DNA from: Methyloversatilis discipulorum
GTDB lineage: Bacteria; Pseudomonadota; Gammaproteobacteria; Burkholderiales; Rhodocyclaceae
DNA length: 64,000 bases
Assembly: GCF_018780585.1 (NCBI RefSeq)
Contig: NZ_JADMJL010000019.1
Coordinates: 1-64,000, forward strand
Reading direction: 5' to 3'
Below are positions 54,444 to 64,000 of the stretch, piece after piece. The notes below the pieces were generated by a model. It did not search any database. It was not told the origin of the DNA and saw only the letters and a program-made list of their open reading frames with translations. The translations under genes and the position numbers were made by a program. Within the stretch, counting starts at the first letter, position 1. Each line of letters opens with the position of its first letter.

Positions 54444-55175
54444 ATGCGGGCGGATCAGCGCGGCTTTTCCTATCTGCTGCTGCTGTTCGCAGTCGCTGCG
54501 CTGGGCATTGCTGCTGCCGGCAGCGCGCTGATGTGGACCACGCTGTCGCAGACCGAGCGCGAACGCGAACTGCTGTTCATCGGCGGCGAGTTCTCGCGTG
54601 CGCTGCAGCGCTACTACGACGCCTCGCCGGCGGAGCCGAAAGCCTATCCGGCACGGCTGGAGGATCTGCTTGAAGACAAGCGGCATCAGGTGCCGATGCG
54701 CCATCTGCGCAAGATCTATGTCGATCCGATGACCCACAACCGTGACTGGGGGCTGGTCATGTCGCAGGGGCAGATCCGCGCGATACACAGCCGATCGGAA
54801 AAGGTGGCGCGCATCCACGTGCTGCCGCGCTGGGTCGATGCGACCGGCGACAAGGTGGCGACCAGCCTCAAGACGCCACTGACGCAGCCGTCCGCGACCG
54901 TCCCGGGTCAACCGCAGGCCGTGCCCGGACCGGTCAGTCCGACGGCGCGCACAGCTGCCCGTCCGGCGGGCGATCTGCGTCATGCCGACTGGCTGTTCGT
55001 GCCGGTGGCCGACACGCCTGCGCAGCAGGACACGCCGGGTTCGTCGCCGTCCGCCCCCGGATCTGCGGCGGGCAGCACTCCGGTAGTGGTCGGAGAGGGC
55101 GGCGATGGCAGCGGTGCTTCGCAACCCGACGGTTCAGCAGGATCGCTGCAGGAGCAATACACCGGCAAGCGCTGA
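54444..55175 (+). CDS. Pseudopilin-like protein with Pro/Ser/Gly-rich tail
   Basis: 243 residues. The N-terminus RG|FSYLLLLFAVAALGI is a pilin-type leader and helix, although the helix lacks the glutamate usual at mature position 5. A central YPARLEDLLEDKR block resembles the previous gene. The last 90 residues are low-complexity Pro/Ser/Gly/Ala. Third in a coupled group of three pseudopilin genes; likely a minor component. The start at 54444 omits an upstream shadow extension. Confidence 0.75.
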   Translation: MRADQRGFSYLLLLFAVAALGIAAAGSALMWTTLSQTERERELLFIGGEFSRALQRYYDASPAEPKAYPARLEDLLEDKRHQVPMRHLRKIYVDPMTHNRDWGLVMSQGQIRAIHSRSEKVARIHVLPRWVDATGDKVATSLKTPLTQPSATVPGQPQAVPGPVSPTARTAARPAGDLRHADWLFVPVADTPAQQDTPGSSPSAPGSAAGSTPVVVGEGGDGSGASQPDGSAGSLQEQYTGKR

Positions 55176-55183
55176 AGCGGTCG

Positions 55184-55672
55184 TCAGATCAGCCAGGCGG
55201 CCAGCGCGATGCCCAGCATCATGAAGGCGATGGCCACCTTGGCGACCGCGGCGATCAGCATGCCCAGCCAGGTGGCCACGCCAACGCGCGCGGCCTGCAG
55301 CGCGTCGCGTCGCGCAATGTATTCGCCGATCGCCGCGCCCGCCAGCGGCGCGAACAGCAGGCCGATCAGGCCGGCGAACAGCCCGAGCACGGTACCGATC
55401 GCAGCGCCGACCAGCGCCAGCGTGCTGGCACCCACCCGCTGTGCGCCGATCACGCCCGACGCGAAATCGATCAGCCAGGCGAGTACTGTCAGCCCGCCCA
55501 GCACGGTGAGCGTGATCGTGCCGATGTGGGTGAAGTCGTCCAGCCAGGCCATCATCAGGAAGCCGCCGAACATCAGCGGAATGCCGGGCAGGGCCGGCAA
55601 TACGACGCCGGCAAGTCCGATCAGCACCAGCAGTGCCGCGATCGACCACAGCAGGATGTCCATGCCGCTCAT
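55184..55672 (-). CDS. DUF456 membrane protein
   Basis: 162 residues in four to five hydrophobic segments with glycine-rich pairs ([14 protein letters not shown] and [14 protein letters not shown]) typical of DUF456. Function unknown. The ATG overlaps the stop of the YbdK gene as ATGA, so it is the last gene of a three-gene operon. Convergent with the pseudopilin genes. Confidence 0.88.
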   Translation of the reverse strand: MSGMDILLWSIAALLVLIGLAGVVLPALPGIPLMFGGFLMMAWLDDFTHIGTITLTVLGGLTVLAWLIDFASGVIGAQRVGASTLALVGAAIGTVLGLFAGLIGLLFAPLAGAAIGEYIARRDALQAARVGVATWLGMLIAAVAKVAIAFMMLGIALAAWLI

Positions 55673-56787
55673 TGGGCGAAGGCGGCGACCGCGTCGTCGA
55701 CCACCGCCAGCAGGTTGCGCGTGCGGGCGTGCACCGCGCGCAGTCGCGTGGCGTCGTTGCCGCCGCCGCGGACCATGCGGTGCAGCGCGTCCAGTGCGTC
55801 CGACGAACGCAGTGCGTCGGCGTGCGGCGCCAGCCGTTCGAGCGTGGCGGCGATGTCGTCGCGCAGCGGCAGCGCGGCGTGGCTGCGCGGATGCACGATC
55901 AGTCCGTCGAGACCGAAGCGGCAGGCCTGGAAGCGGTTGTAGGTGTACACGAGGTAGTCGTCCTCCACCGGTTCAGGGTCCTCGCCGGACAGGATGAGTC
56001 GGCACAGCGCCTGCAGGTAAACCGCGATCTGCGCTGCCCGATCGACGCCCAGCGGCGTGTCGCAGACACGCAACTCTATCGTGCCGTACTCGGGCTTGGG
56101 CCGGATGTCCCAGTAGAAATCCTTCATGCTGCGCACGATGCCGGTGTCCTCCATCCGCGCGAAGTAGTCGCGCTCGAAGCGCGACCATTCGAGCACGAAG
56201 GGCGCGCGGCCGCTGAGCGGAAAGGCAAATACGGAATTCAGCCGCGCCGAATCGAACAGCGTGTCGCTGCCCTGCGAGAACGGCGAGGAGGCGGACAGGG
56301 CGATGAAGTGCGGCACATAGCGCCCGAGCGCGTGCAGCACGCGCAGCGCGCTGTCCGGATCGGGCATGCCGATGTGCACGTGCTGACCGAACACCGTGAA
56401 CTGCTTGGCCAGATAACCGTAGAGACCGGACAGTTGCTGGAAGCGAGGTGCCGAGAAGATGCGCCGTTCCGACCATTGCTGAAAAGGGTGGGTGCCACCG
56501 CCGCACAGCGATACATTGAGCCGCGTCGCATCCTTCACCAGCGCATCGCGCATCAGGCGCAATTGTGCGAGCAGCGTGGCGTGGCTGTCGTGGATGCCGG
56601 TGGCCACCTCTATCATGCTGTCGGTCATTTCCGGCTTGATGTCGCCGGGAAAGGTCTGGCGCTGCGCCAGTTCCAGCAGGTCGGCCGCGGCCGACGCGAG
56701 GTCGCGGTCGTGTTCGCCGACCAGCTGCAGTTCGAGTTCGACGCCCATGCTGAGCGCCGACGAGGCGTGAAAGGTTTCGAGCGGCAT
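55669..56787 (-). CDS. YbdK-family carboxylate-amine ligase (GCS2)
   Basis: 372-residue glutamate-cysteine ligase type 2-fold enzyme. The [22 protein letters not shown] and [17 protein letters not shown] motifs are the YbdK family marks. YbdK has weak glutamate-cysteine ligase activity in vitro; the true substrate is unknown. It is coupled at both ends: TGATG with the antiporter gene upstream and ATGA with the DUF456 gene downstream. Confidence 0.9.
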   Translation of the reverse strand: MPLETFHASSALSMGVELELQLVGEHDRDLASAAADLLELAQRQTFPGDIKPEMTDSMIEVATGIHDSHATLLAQLRLMRDALVKDATRLNVSLCGGGTHPFQQWSERRIFSAPRFQQLSGLYGYLAKQFTVFGQHVHIGMPDPDSALRVLHALGRYVPHFIALSASSPFSQGSDTLFDSARLNSVFAFPLSGRAPFVLEWSRFERDYFARMEDTGIVRSMKDFYWDIRPKPEYGTIELRVCDTPLGVDRAAQIAVYLQALCRLILSGEDPEPVEDDYLVYTYNRFQACRFGLDGLIVHPRSHAALPLRDDIAATLERLAPHADALRSSDALDALHRMVRGGGNDATRLRAVHARTRNLLAVVDDAVAAFAQ

Positions 56788-57980
56788 CAGGCGTCCTCCG
56801 TCCTCTGTGCTTCTCCGGCCAGCACCAGCGCCCACTGGGCGAACACCGGCCCGACGAACTCCATCACGATCACCATGCCAGCGATGGCCGACAGCGCGCT
56901 GTCGGCGAGTCCGAAGCCGGCGGTGCGGCTGTATTCGAGCAGCAGCAGCGCAAAGGTGGACAGCGGTGCCAGCGCCAGCCCGGTCAACGCACCCTTGCGT
57001 GTGCTGGTTCCGCTTACATGGGCAAAGGCAGCGGTCGCGCTCATCTTCGCCGCGATGCGGCCGAGCGACAGCAGCACGGCCAGTGCCAGTCCGGCGGCGG
57101 TGGTCGGCCAGGTCGCCATGCCTGCAACGAAGACGAACAGGAAAAGCGTCAACAGTTCGCCCAGCACGCCGAAGTTGCGCTGCGCCGGCGTCAGCACCAG
57201 CCGCTTGCGGCGCATCAGCACCCCCAGCGTCAGCGCGGCCAGCAAGGGCGACACGTTGACGCCCTGGGTGAGCAGGGTGACCAGCATCACCGCCAGCGCG
57301 AACACAATGGTGACGCCACGTTCGTCGGCGCGCAGCCGGCGCAGCAGCCAGGGCAGCGGCACGCCGACCAGGATGCCGCAGCCGACCGATACGGCGAGAA
57401 TGGCAGCACTGTTCCACACCGCGCTGACCACACTGCCGGACGCCAGCAACTGCCAGTAGCCGATCGCGCCCTTCATCAGCAGCACCGAAATCAGGCAGTT
57501 GATGGCGCACAGATGCAGCGCGCGTTCGGTCACCTGGCCCGAGCCGCGCAGGTCGTTGACCACGCGTACCAGTGCGGCCGGCGAGGTAGCCACCGACAGC
57601 GCCCCGAGCACCATCGCAATCTCAGGCGACTGGCCCATCGCAAGGGCGATGGCGCGCACCACGACGAAGGTGAGCAGCGATTCGGCAATCCCCGTCAGCG
57701 TGAGCCAGTAATTGGTCACCAGCCAGCGCAGATTGATGCGGTGACCCAGCTCGAACAGGAACAGGGCGAGCGAGAAATTGGCCAGGAAGGACATGGCGGC
57801 CCGGGTTTCGGCATCGTGCGGCGCGCCGCCCCAGGCGCTGTAGACGATGCCGGCGAGCGAATAGGCGCAGACGCGCGGTATCGCCAGCCCGCGGTGGGCA
57901 ATCTCGCCGGCCAGCCAGGCGAGCAGTAGAACGGCCGGCCAGCCGACCAGCGTGAATATGCGACCTGCTTCGAAGATCAT
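56787..57980 (-). CDS. CPA2-type cation/proton antiporter
   Basis: 397 residues with about twelve membrane segments in the Na+/H+ exchanger fold, including the [19 protein letters not shown] stretch that occupies the ion-binding helix. No RCK domain is fused. The ATG at 57980 has GGAGG seven bases upstream. First gene of the antiporter-YbdK-DUF456 operon. Substrate ion unknown. Confidence 0.83.
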   Translation of the reverse strand: MIFEAGRIFTLVGWPAVLLLAWLAGEIAHRGLAIPRVCAYSLAGIVYSAWGGAPHDAETRAAMSFLANFSLALFLFELGHRINLRWLVTNYWLTLTGIAESLLTFVVVRAIALAMGQSPEIAMVLGALSVATSPAALVRVVNDLRGSGQVTERALHLCAINCLISVLLMKGAIGYWQLLASGSVVSAVWNSAAILAVSVGCGILVGVPLPWLLRRLRADERGVTIVFALAVMLVTLLTQGVNVSPLLAALTLGVLMRRKRLVLTPAQRNFGVLGELLTLFLFVFVAGMATWPTTAAGLALAVLLSLGRIAAKMSATAAFAHVSGTSTRKGALTGLALAPLSTFALLLLEYSRTAGFGLADSALSAIAGMVIVMEFVGPVFAQWALVLAGEAQRTEDA

Positions 57981-58169
57981 CGCGTCGCCTCCGTTCTGCA
58001 CGCACTGCGCGCGGGAAGACAGAAGCCGTGCCTGTGCGGCACGACGGCGGATTTTTCTGCGGGGAATACGGACCGCTTCCAGGCGGCCTCTGTTGTTGCT
58101 GTGCGGACCGGCTGGCGCCGGTCTGCTTATCGGGCCGGCGGTGCCGGCCTCAGGTAGCGCTGGAGACTA

Positions 58170-59705
58170 TCACGCGGTGGCGACAGGAATCTTCCCGATC
58201 TTCGTCTGCCATTCCTTCGGACCGGTTTCGTGCACCGAGGTGCCGCCGGCGTCGACGGCGACGGTGACCGGCATGTCGACCACGTCGAACTCGTAGATCG
58301 CTTCCATGCCAAGGTCCTCGAAGCCGACCACCTTCGCTGCCTTGATCGCTTTCGACACCAGGTAGGCGGCACCGCCGACCGCCATCAGGTAGGCGCTCTT
58401 GTGCTTGCGGATGGCCTCGATCGCCGCCGGGCCGCGTTCCGACTTGCCCACCATCGAAATGAGGCCGGTCTGCGCCAGCATCATTTCGGTGAACTTGTCC
58501 ATGCGGGTAGCCGTGGTCGGGCCGGCCGGGCCGACCACCTCGTCGCGCACCGGATCGACCGGACCGACGTAGTAGATGACGCGGTTGGTGAAATCGACCG
58601 GCAGCTTTTCGCCTCTGGCCAGCATGTCGGCGATGCGCTTGTGCGCGGCGTCGCGGCCGGTCAGCATCCTGCCGTTCAGCAGCAGGGTCTGGCCCGGCTT
58701 CCAGGAGGCGACTTCTTCCGGCGTGAGCGTATTGAGGTCCACCCGCTTCGAGGTCTTGGTGTCGGCCTGCCAGGTCACCGCCGGCCAGTCTTCGAGGCGC
58801 GGCGGTTCGAGCTTCGCCGGACCGGAGCCATCGAGGTGGAAGTGCACGTGGCGGGTCGCCGCGCAGTTCGGAATCATCGCCACCGGCAGCGAGGCGGCGT
58901 GCGTCGGGTAGTCGAGAATCTTCACGTCGAGCACGGTGGACAGGCCGCCCAGGCCCTGGGCGCCGATGCCCAGCGCGTTCACCTTTTCCATCAGCTCCAG
59001 CCGCAGTTCCTCGATGCGCGTGAGCTTTTCGCCACGCGCCGCCTTGTCGGCGACGATCTGGATGTTCACCGGCTCCATCAGCGATTCCTTGGCCAGCAGC
59101 ATGGCCTTTTCCGGCGTGCCGCCGATGCCGATGCCCAGCATGCCCGGCGGGCACCAGCCGGCGCCCATGGTCGGCACCGTCTTGAGCACCCAGTCCACGA
59201 TGGAATCGGACGGGTTCAGCATGACCATCTTCGACTTGTTTTCCGAGCCACCGCCCTTGGCCGCGCAGATCACCTCGACGTGGTCACCGGGCACGATTTC
59301 GTAGTGGATGACCGCCGGCGTGTTGTCCTTCGAATTCTTGCGGGCGCCCGCCGGGTCGAGCAGCACCGAGGCGCGCAGCGTGTTGTCCGGGTGCAGATAG
59401 GCGCGGCGAACGCCTTCGTTGACCATGTCGGTCACGCTCATCGATGCGTCCCAGCGCGCGTTCATGCCCACCTTCAGGAAGACCACGGCGATCCCCGTGT
59501 CCTGGCAGATCGGGCGCTTGCCTTCCGCACACATGCGCGAATTGGTCAGGATCTGCGCGATCGCGTCGCGCGCCGCCAGCGACTGTTCCCGCTCGTAGGC
59601 CGCTCCCAGCGCCTGGATGAAGTCGAGCGGGTGATAACAGGAAATGAACTGGAAGGCGTCGGCGATGGACTGGATGAAGTCGTCCTGGCGGATGGGTTGG
59701 CTCAT
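58170..59705 (-). CDS. Class I (iron-sulfur) fumarate hydratase
   Basis: Interconverts fumarate and malate in the TCA cycle with an oxygen-sensitive [4Fe-4S] cluster. 511 residues; cluster ligands C67 (RPICQDTG), C185 (GAGWCPPG) and C281 (IPNCAATRHVHF) have nearly the same spacing as in E. coli FumA. It is shorter than E. coli FumA/FumB at the N-terminus. A class II FumC is not in the window. Confidence 0.95.
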   Translation of the reverse strand: MSQPIRQDDFIQSIADAFQFISCYHPLDFIQALGAAYEREQSLAARDAIAQILTNSRMCAEGKRPICQDTGIAVVFLKVGMNARWDASMSVTDMVNEGVRRAYLHPDNTLRASVLLDPAGARKNSKDNTPAVIHYEIVPGDHVEVICAAKGGGSENKSKMVMLNPSDSIVDWVLKTVPTMGAGWCPPGMLGIGIGGTPEKAMLLAKESLMEPVNIQIVADKAARGEKLTRIEELRLELMEKVNALGIGAQGLGGLSTVLDVKILDYPTHAASLPVAMIPNCAATRHVHFHLDGSGPAKLEPPRLEDWPAVTWQADTKTSKRVDLNTLTPEEVASWKPGQTLLLNGRMLTGRDAAHKRIADMLARGEKLPVDFTNRVIYYVGPVDPVRDEVVGPAGPTTATRMDKFTEMMLAQTGLISMVGKSERGPAAIEAIRKHKSAYLMAVGGAAYLVSKAIKAAKVVGFEDLGMEAIYEFDVVDMPVTVAVDAGGTSVHETGPKEWQTKIGKIPVATA

Positions 59706-59756
59706 GGAAAGGTCCTCGGGTATTGAAGAGGCCGCTCGTGGCGGCCCGGGCTGCGC

Positions 59757-60281
59757 TCAGTGGTGCGCCTTGTTGAGCACCAGCGTCTGCGTCATCAGCT
59801 TGTCGGTGTAGGCCATGGCCATGGCCGACACGACGAACACCATGTGGATCACCACCTGCCACAGCACGACGCGGTCGTCGAGCTGGCCGGCGTTGATGAA
59901 GGTCTTCAGCAGGTGGATGGCCGAAATGCCGATCAGGGCGGTGGCCAGCTTCACCTTAAGCACGCCGGCGTTGACGTGCGACAGCCATTCCGGCTGATCC
60001 GGATGGTCTTCCAGGTTCAGTCGCGACACGAAGGTTTCGTAGCCACCGACGATGACCATGATGAGCAGGTTGGCAATCATCACCACGTCGATCAGGCCCA
60101 GCACGATGAGCATGATGTCGGTTTCGGTCAGGTTGCCGATCTTGTGGATCAGGTGCGACAGCTCGACCATGAACAGGTAAACGTACACCGCCTGGGCGAC
60201 GATCAGTCCAAAGTAGAGCGGGGCTTGCAGCCAGCGACTGGCAAAGATGAGGCTTTTTAGAACGCGTCCAAGATTAGTCAT
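59757..60281 (-). CDS. UPF0114 (YqhA) family membrane protein
   Basis: 174 residues with about four hydrophobic segments and the family sequence [20 protein letters not shown] near 64-83. Function not established. The ATG at 60281 gives the usual [18 protein letters not shown] start. It precedes the fumarase gene by 51 bases on the same strand, so the two may be co-transcribed. Confidence 0.88.
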   Translation of the reverse strand: MTNLGRVLKSLIFASRWLQAPLYFGLIVAQAVYVYLFMVELSHLIHKIGNLTETDIMLIVLGLIDVVMIANLLIMVIVGGYETFVSRLNLEDHPDQPEWLSHVNAGVLKVKLATALIGISAIHLLKTFINAGQLDDRVVLWQVVIHMVFVVSAMAMAYTDKLMTQTLVLNKAHH

Positions 60282-60499
60282 GCGCAGTCGAATATAAGAC
60301 AAAAGACGGCGCCGATATTACCATCCGGTTCTTGCAGCTTCGGTCCGCGAGCGTAAGCGGTCTGTAAGCCGCAAAGGCTGTAATCGATGGAAGAAAAACG
60401 AGCGCGAAGTTCTGCGCCTGTCGGCGGCCCACAAGGCCGTACGTTGCACGGCGGTTTCCATCCGCCTGCTTGCAGATTTGAGATGACGGAGGAGGTTGT

Positions 60500-62470
60500 A
60501 TGTCTGAAGCTACGGAAGTTCGCGTGTACCAGCCCTCGCAAGACATGGTGAGCAATGCCGCCGTGTCCGGCATGGATGCCTACAAGGCTCTGTGCGCCGA
60601 GGCGGAACGCGACTATGAAGGGTACTGGGCTCGTCTGGCTCGCGAGCATGTGACTTGGCAGACGCCGTTCACGCGTACCCTGAATGAAGACAATCGCCCG
60701 TTCTTCAAGTGGTTCGAAGACGGCAAGCTGAACGTGTCCTACAACTGCCTGGACCGCAACATCGAAGCGGGTCTGGGTGACAAGACCGCGATCATCTTCG
60801 AAGCGGACGACGGCACCGTCACCCGCGTCAGCTACAGCGACCTGCTGGTCCGCGTCAGCCGCCTGGCCAACGCGCTGCGTTCGAAGGGCGTCAAGAAGGG
60901 TGACCGCGTCGTCATCTACCTGCCGATGTCGATCGAAGGCATCGTCGCGATGCAGGCCTGCGCCCGCATCGGCGCCACCCACTCGGTGGTGTTCGGCGGC
61001 TTCTCCGCACAGTCGCTGCGCGACCGTATCAGCGACGCCGGCGCGGTCATGCTGATCACCGCCGACGAACAGTGCCGCGGCGGCAAGAACATCCCGCTCA
61101 AGCCCATCGTCGATGAAGCCTTCGGCATGGGCGGCTGCGAGTCGTGCAAGACGGTCATCGTCTACAAGCGCACCGGCGGCGCCTGCAACATGGTTGCCGG
61201 CCGCGACGTGTGGCTGCACGAGGCACTCGAAGGCCAGGCCGACACCTGCGAACCGGAATGGGTCGAGGCGGAACACCCGCTGTTCCTGCTCTACACCTCG
61301 GGTTCGACCGGCAAGCCGAAGGGTGTCCAGCATTCGTCCGGCGGCTATCTGCTGCACGCCATCCTGACGATGAAGTGGACCTTCGACATCAAGCCTTCCG
61401 ATGTCTTCTGGTGTACCGCCGACATCGGCTGGGTCACCGGCCACACCTACATCACCTACGGCCCGCTGGCCTGCGGTTCGACCGAAATCGTGTTCGAAGG
61501 CGTGCCGACCTACCCGGACGCCGGCCGCTTCTGGAAGATGATCCAGGACCACAAGGTGACCGTGTTCTACACCGCGCCGACCGCCATCCGCTCGCTGATC
61601 AAGGCGGCCGATGCGAACGACGCCGTGCACCCGAAGAGCTACGACCTGTCGTCGCTGCGCATCCTCGGCTCGGTCGGCGAGCCGATCAACCCGGCGGCCT
61701 GGGAGTGGTACTACCAGAACGTCGGCGGCAGCCGCTGCCCCATCGTCGATACCTTCTGGCAGACCGAGACCGGCGGCCACATGATCACGCCGCTGCCGGG
61801 TGCCACGCCGATGGTGCCGGGTTCGTGCACGCTGCCCTTCCCGGGCATCCAGGCTGCCATCGTCGACGAAACCGGCAATGACGTGCCCTGGGGCCAGGGC
61901 GGCATCCTGGTCGTCAAGAAGCCGTGGCCGTCGATGATCCGCACCATCTACGGTGATCCGGACCGCTTCGTGAAGAGCTACTACCCGGCCGACTTCCAGG
62001 GTCGTTACTACCTGGCGGGCGACGGCGCGATCCGCGACGCGAAGACCGGCTACTTCACCATCACCGGCCGTATCGACGACGTGCTGAACGTGTCGGGCCA
62101 CCGCATGGGCACGATGGAGATCGAGTCGGCGCTGGTGGCGCATCCGCTGGTGGCCGAAGCCGCCGTCGTGGGTCGTCCGGACGATCTGACCGGCGAAGCC
62201 ATCTGCGCTTTCGTCGTGCTGAAGCGTTCGCGTCCGACCGGCGACGAAGCCAAGCAGATCGCCAACGAGCTGCGCAACTGGGTGGGCAAGGAGATCGGTC
62301 CGATCGCCAAGCCGAAGGACCTGCGTTTCGGTGACAACCTGCCGAAGACCCGCTCGGGGAAGATCATGCGCCGCCTGCTGCGCTCGATCGCCAAGGGCGA
62401 GCAGATCACGCAGGACACCTCGACGCTGGAAAACCCGGCCATCCTCGATCAGCTGGCGCAAACCCTCTGA
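60500..62470 (+). CDS. acs: Acetyl-CoA synthetase
   Basis: High-affinity acetate activation to acetyl-CoA via acetyl-AMP. 656 residues; [11 protein letters not shown] at 265-275, [11 protein letters not shown], and acetylatable K621 in [17 protein letters not shown] precedes the ATG. Together with prpE, ppsA and the fumarase it supports growth on C2/C3 acids. A CBS-DUF294 gene follows, separated by 57 bases with a GC hairpin. Confidence 0.96.
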   Translation: MSEATEVRVYQPSQDMVSNAAVSGMDAYKALCAEAERDYEGYWARLAREHVTWQTPFTRTLNEDNRPFFKWFEDGKLNVSYNCLDRNIEAGLGDKTAIIFEADDGTVTRVSYSDLLVRVSRLANALRSKGVKKGDRVVIYLPMSIEGIVAMQACARIGATHSVVFGGFSAQSLRDRISDAGAVMLITADEQCRGGKNIPLKPIVDEAFGMGGCESCKTVIVYKRTGGACNMVAGRDVWLHEALEGQADTCEPEWVEAEHPLFLLYTSGSTGKPKGVQHSSGGYLLHAILTMKWTFDIKPSDVFWCTADIGWVTGHTYITYGPLACGSTEIVFEGVPTYPDAGRFWKMIQDHKVTVFYTAPTAIRSLIKAADANDAVHPKSYDLSSLRILGSVGEPINPAAWEWYYQNVGGSRCPIVDTFWQTETGGHMITPLPGATPMVPGSCTLPFPGIQAAIVDETGNDVPWGQGGILVVKKPWPSMIRTIYGDPDRFVKSYYPADFQGRYYLAGDGAIRDAKTGYFTITGRIDDVLNVSGHRMGTMEIESALVAHPLVAEAAVVGRPDDLTGEAICAFVVLKRSRPTGDEAKQIANELRNWVGKEIGPIAKPKDLRFGDNLPKTRSGKIMRRLLRSIAKGEQITQDTSTLENPAILDQLAQTL

Positions 62471-62477
62471 TCGGGGC

Positions 62478-62502
62478 CCGCGGCGCGTCTCCCGCGCCGC
62501 GG
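62478..62502 (+). terminator. GC hairpin after acs
   Basis: A perfect 10-bp stem CCGCGGCGCG/CGCGCCGCGG around TCTCC, 8 bases past the acs stop. It lacks a T run, so it may attenuate rather than fully stop transcription into the next gene. Confidence 0.5.
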
Positions 62503-62527
62503 CTCTGCCCGTTCCGGTGGGGTGTCG

Positions 62528-64000
62528 ATGAGTGCCGCTGACACCACACCGACCTCCGGTCCGCTGCACGGCGGGCCGGATCTACACCTTCCCCTGCATC
62601 GCCTGATCCGTCGCGCAGCTGTTTGCGTGCCTGCGGATGCATCGCTGCGCGAAGCGCTGACTCGAATGAACGACGAGCGCGTCGGTTCGGTGCTGGTGAC
62701 TGAGGCGGGGCGTGCGATCGGCATCCTGACGCTGCCCGACCTGCCGGGGCGCGTGCTGCTGCCCGGCCTGTCGCTCGACACCCCGGTGGCGCGGGTGATG
62801 AGCAGCCCGCTGCACGTGCTCGACGCCGATTGCAGCGGCGAAGACGCGGCGCGGCTGATGGCCCGCCACGACGTACGCCACATCGCGGTGACCGATCACG
62901 ACCAGCGGCTGCTCGGCGTGATTGCGCAGAACGATCTGTACGCGAGGCTGCGCAGTGACATCCGCTCGCTCGCCGGTCGCATCCATGCGGCGGGCGACCT
63001 GTCTGCGCTGGCCGACGCTGCGCGTGCGGTGCGCCGCTTCAGTGTTGCCCAGTTGCAGGACGGCAGTTCGGCCGAGGCGCTGACGCTGCACCTGTCCGCG
63101 CTGAACGACGCGCTGACCGCACGCGCCATCGACCTCGTGCGCGCCACTCACCCTGACGGTGCGGTGTTCGACCGCGTGCGCTGGTGCTGGCTGGCCTTCG
63201 GCTCGGAAGGGCGGATGGAACAGACCTTCTGCACCGATCAGGACAATGGGCTGGTGTTCGATGCGCCGCCCGGTCTTGCCGCGGACAGTGTGCGACCGGC
63301 TCTGCTGCGTGTCGCCGGCGACATCAACCGCGCGCTGGCGCAGCTCGGCTTTCCGCTGTGCGAAGGCGGGGTGATGGCCGGTCAGCCGCGCTGCTGCCTG
63401 TCGCTCGACGAATGGCGCCAGGCCTTCGTCGACTGGATTGCCGAACCGCAGCCCGAGGCGCTGCTGGCGGCCAACATCTTCTTCGATCTGCGGGCGCTGC
63501 ACGGTGACGCCGCACTGGCCGACGCGCTGCTGACGGAACAGGTGGCCCAGGCTGCTGCCGGCACCCGCTTCCTGCGTCTGATGGCACAGAACGCCTTGCG
63601 TGCACGTGTGCCGCTGGGCCTGTGGGGACGCCTCCGCGTCGACGACGTGCGCGACGCACCGCACACGCTGGATCTGAAGGCCGGCGGCGCGCGCGTCTTC
63701 GCCGATTGCGCGCGGCTGCTGGCCCTGCGCGATGGCGTCGCCGCGCGCTCTACCAGCGCGCGGCTGAGGGCGCTTGCGCGGCAGGGTGGGCTGGCCGGCG
63801 ACGACGTCGAGGCGATGATCCGCGCCTTTTTCTTCGTCCAGCAACTGCGGCTGCTGCACCAGGGCGAGCGCGCGTCAGCCGGTGCGCACCCGGCGGCAAA
63901 CCGCATCGATCCACATGCGCTCAACGCGCTCGACCGGGCCGTGCTGAAGCAGGCGCTGGTCCAGGCGCAGCGCCTGCTCGACCGCATTCGCATCGACTGG
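62528..64000 (+). CDS. CBS-domain and DUF294 nucleotidyltransferase-like protein, 3' end beyond window
   Basis: An ATG at 62528 opens a frame of 491 codons that continues past the window end. Two CBS domains (about residues 25-140; e.g. ALTRMNDERVGSVLVTEAG and RHDVRHIAVTDHDQRLLGV) lead to a nucleotidyltransferase domain with FGSEGRMEQTFCTDQDNG, the GlnD-like GSEGR...TDxDN motif. DUF294_C follows. CBS domains bind adenosyl nucleotides, so this is likely an energy- or nucleotide-sensing regulator. Its place after acs suggests a role with acetate metabolism. The N-terminal cyclic-nucleotide domain seen in some relatives is absent. Confidence 0.88.
   Translation, partial: MSAADTTPTSGPLHGGPDLHLPLHRLIRRAAVCVPADASLREALTRMNDERVGSVLVTEAGRAIGILTLPDLPGRVLLPGLSLDTPVARVMSSPLHVLDADCSGEDAARLMARHDVRHIAVTDHDQRLLGVIAQNDLYARLRSDIRSLAGRIHAAGDLSALADAARAVRRFSVAQLQDGSSAEALTLHLSALNDALTARAIDLVRATHPDGAVFDRVRWCWLAFGSEGRMEQTFCTDQDNGLVFDAPPGLAADSVRPALLRVAGDINRALAQLGFPLCEGGVMAGQPRCCLSLDEWRQAFVDWIAEPQPEALLAANIFFDLRALHGDAALADALLTEQVAQAAAGTRFLRLMAQNALRARVPLGLWGRLRVDDVRDAPHTLDLKAGGARVFADCARLLALRDGVAARSTSARLRALARQGGLAGDDVEAMIRAFFFVQQLRLLHQGERASAGAHPAANRIDPHALNALDRAVLKQALVQAQRLLDRIRIDW

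Overview
The window looks like a contiguous, gene-dense stretch of a high-GC betaproteobacterial chromosome. Evidence: RibA, PpsR, GltA-free acetate/propionate activation genes (prpE, acs), a class I fumarase, DUF1841 and DUF2325 proteins, a lexA-imuA-imuB SOS operon, a PEP-CTERM protein and an assimilatory CysND/CysQ set, all of betaproteobacterial type. A member of the Rhodocyclales such as Methyloversatilis is my best guess, from general resemblance only; no search was run. No prophage, integron, CRISPR array or intact insertion sequence was seen.

Layout. 1-9411: the 3' part of a tRNA-Leu, a methyltransferase-ribA pair, lrgAB-like membrane genes, an orphan iron-binding protein divergent from a DUF2325 gene with a Fur-like box between them, an NlpC/P60 protein, a response regulator with a degenerate GGDEF domain, prpE, a mutarotase and a DUF1841 gene. 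9579-14352: a glycosyltransferase, the PEP synthase regulator/enzyme pair ppsR-ppsA transcribed divergently, and a cold-shock gene. 14680-19283: a PhnD-like lipoprotein translationally coupled to a 1212-residue PAS-GGDEF-EAL-CZB protein. 19302-25629: sulfur assimilation, with cysN/C and cysD on one strand and cysQ plus an SLC13-type permease on the other; the cysD frame carries an upstream IS630-transposase-like extension. 25646-30338: a flavoprotein, an orphan histidine kinase, a REP-type pair and an outer-membrane phospholipase.

30440-34608 is nitrogen assimilation: amtB and gdhA divergent, followed by an aromatic/aspartate aminotransferase. 34779-39485 holds uvrB and a large CheW-domain protein made of two similar sensory halves. 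39781-43474 has a DsbD-like reductase with a redoxin, then an RpfF-type (DSF synthase) crotonase. 44012-49848 contains a GspE/PilB-like ATPase, a FecR-domain protein, a MOSC protein and lexA-imuA-imuB under a perfect CTGT-N8-ACAG box. 50193-55175 has a PEP-CTERM protein, bcp-slyD-galE, a small orphan ORF and three type II secretion pseudopilin genes. 55184-64000 has a DUF456/YbdK/antiporter operon, fumarase, a UPF0114 protein, acs, and the first part of a CBS-DUF294 nucleotidyltransferase gene that runs off the end.

Functional themes are C2/C3 acid activation (prpE, acs, fumarase, PEP synthase), sulfate and ammonium assimilation, and an unusually rich set of sensory proteins (c-di-GMP, CheW, histidine kinase, possible DSF signalling). 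The most unusual feature is the in-frame transposase-like module in front of CysD.
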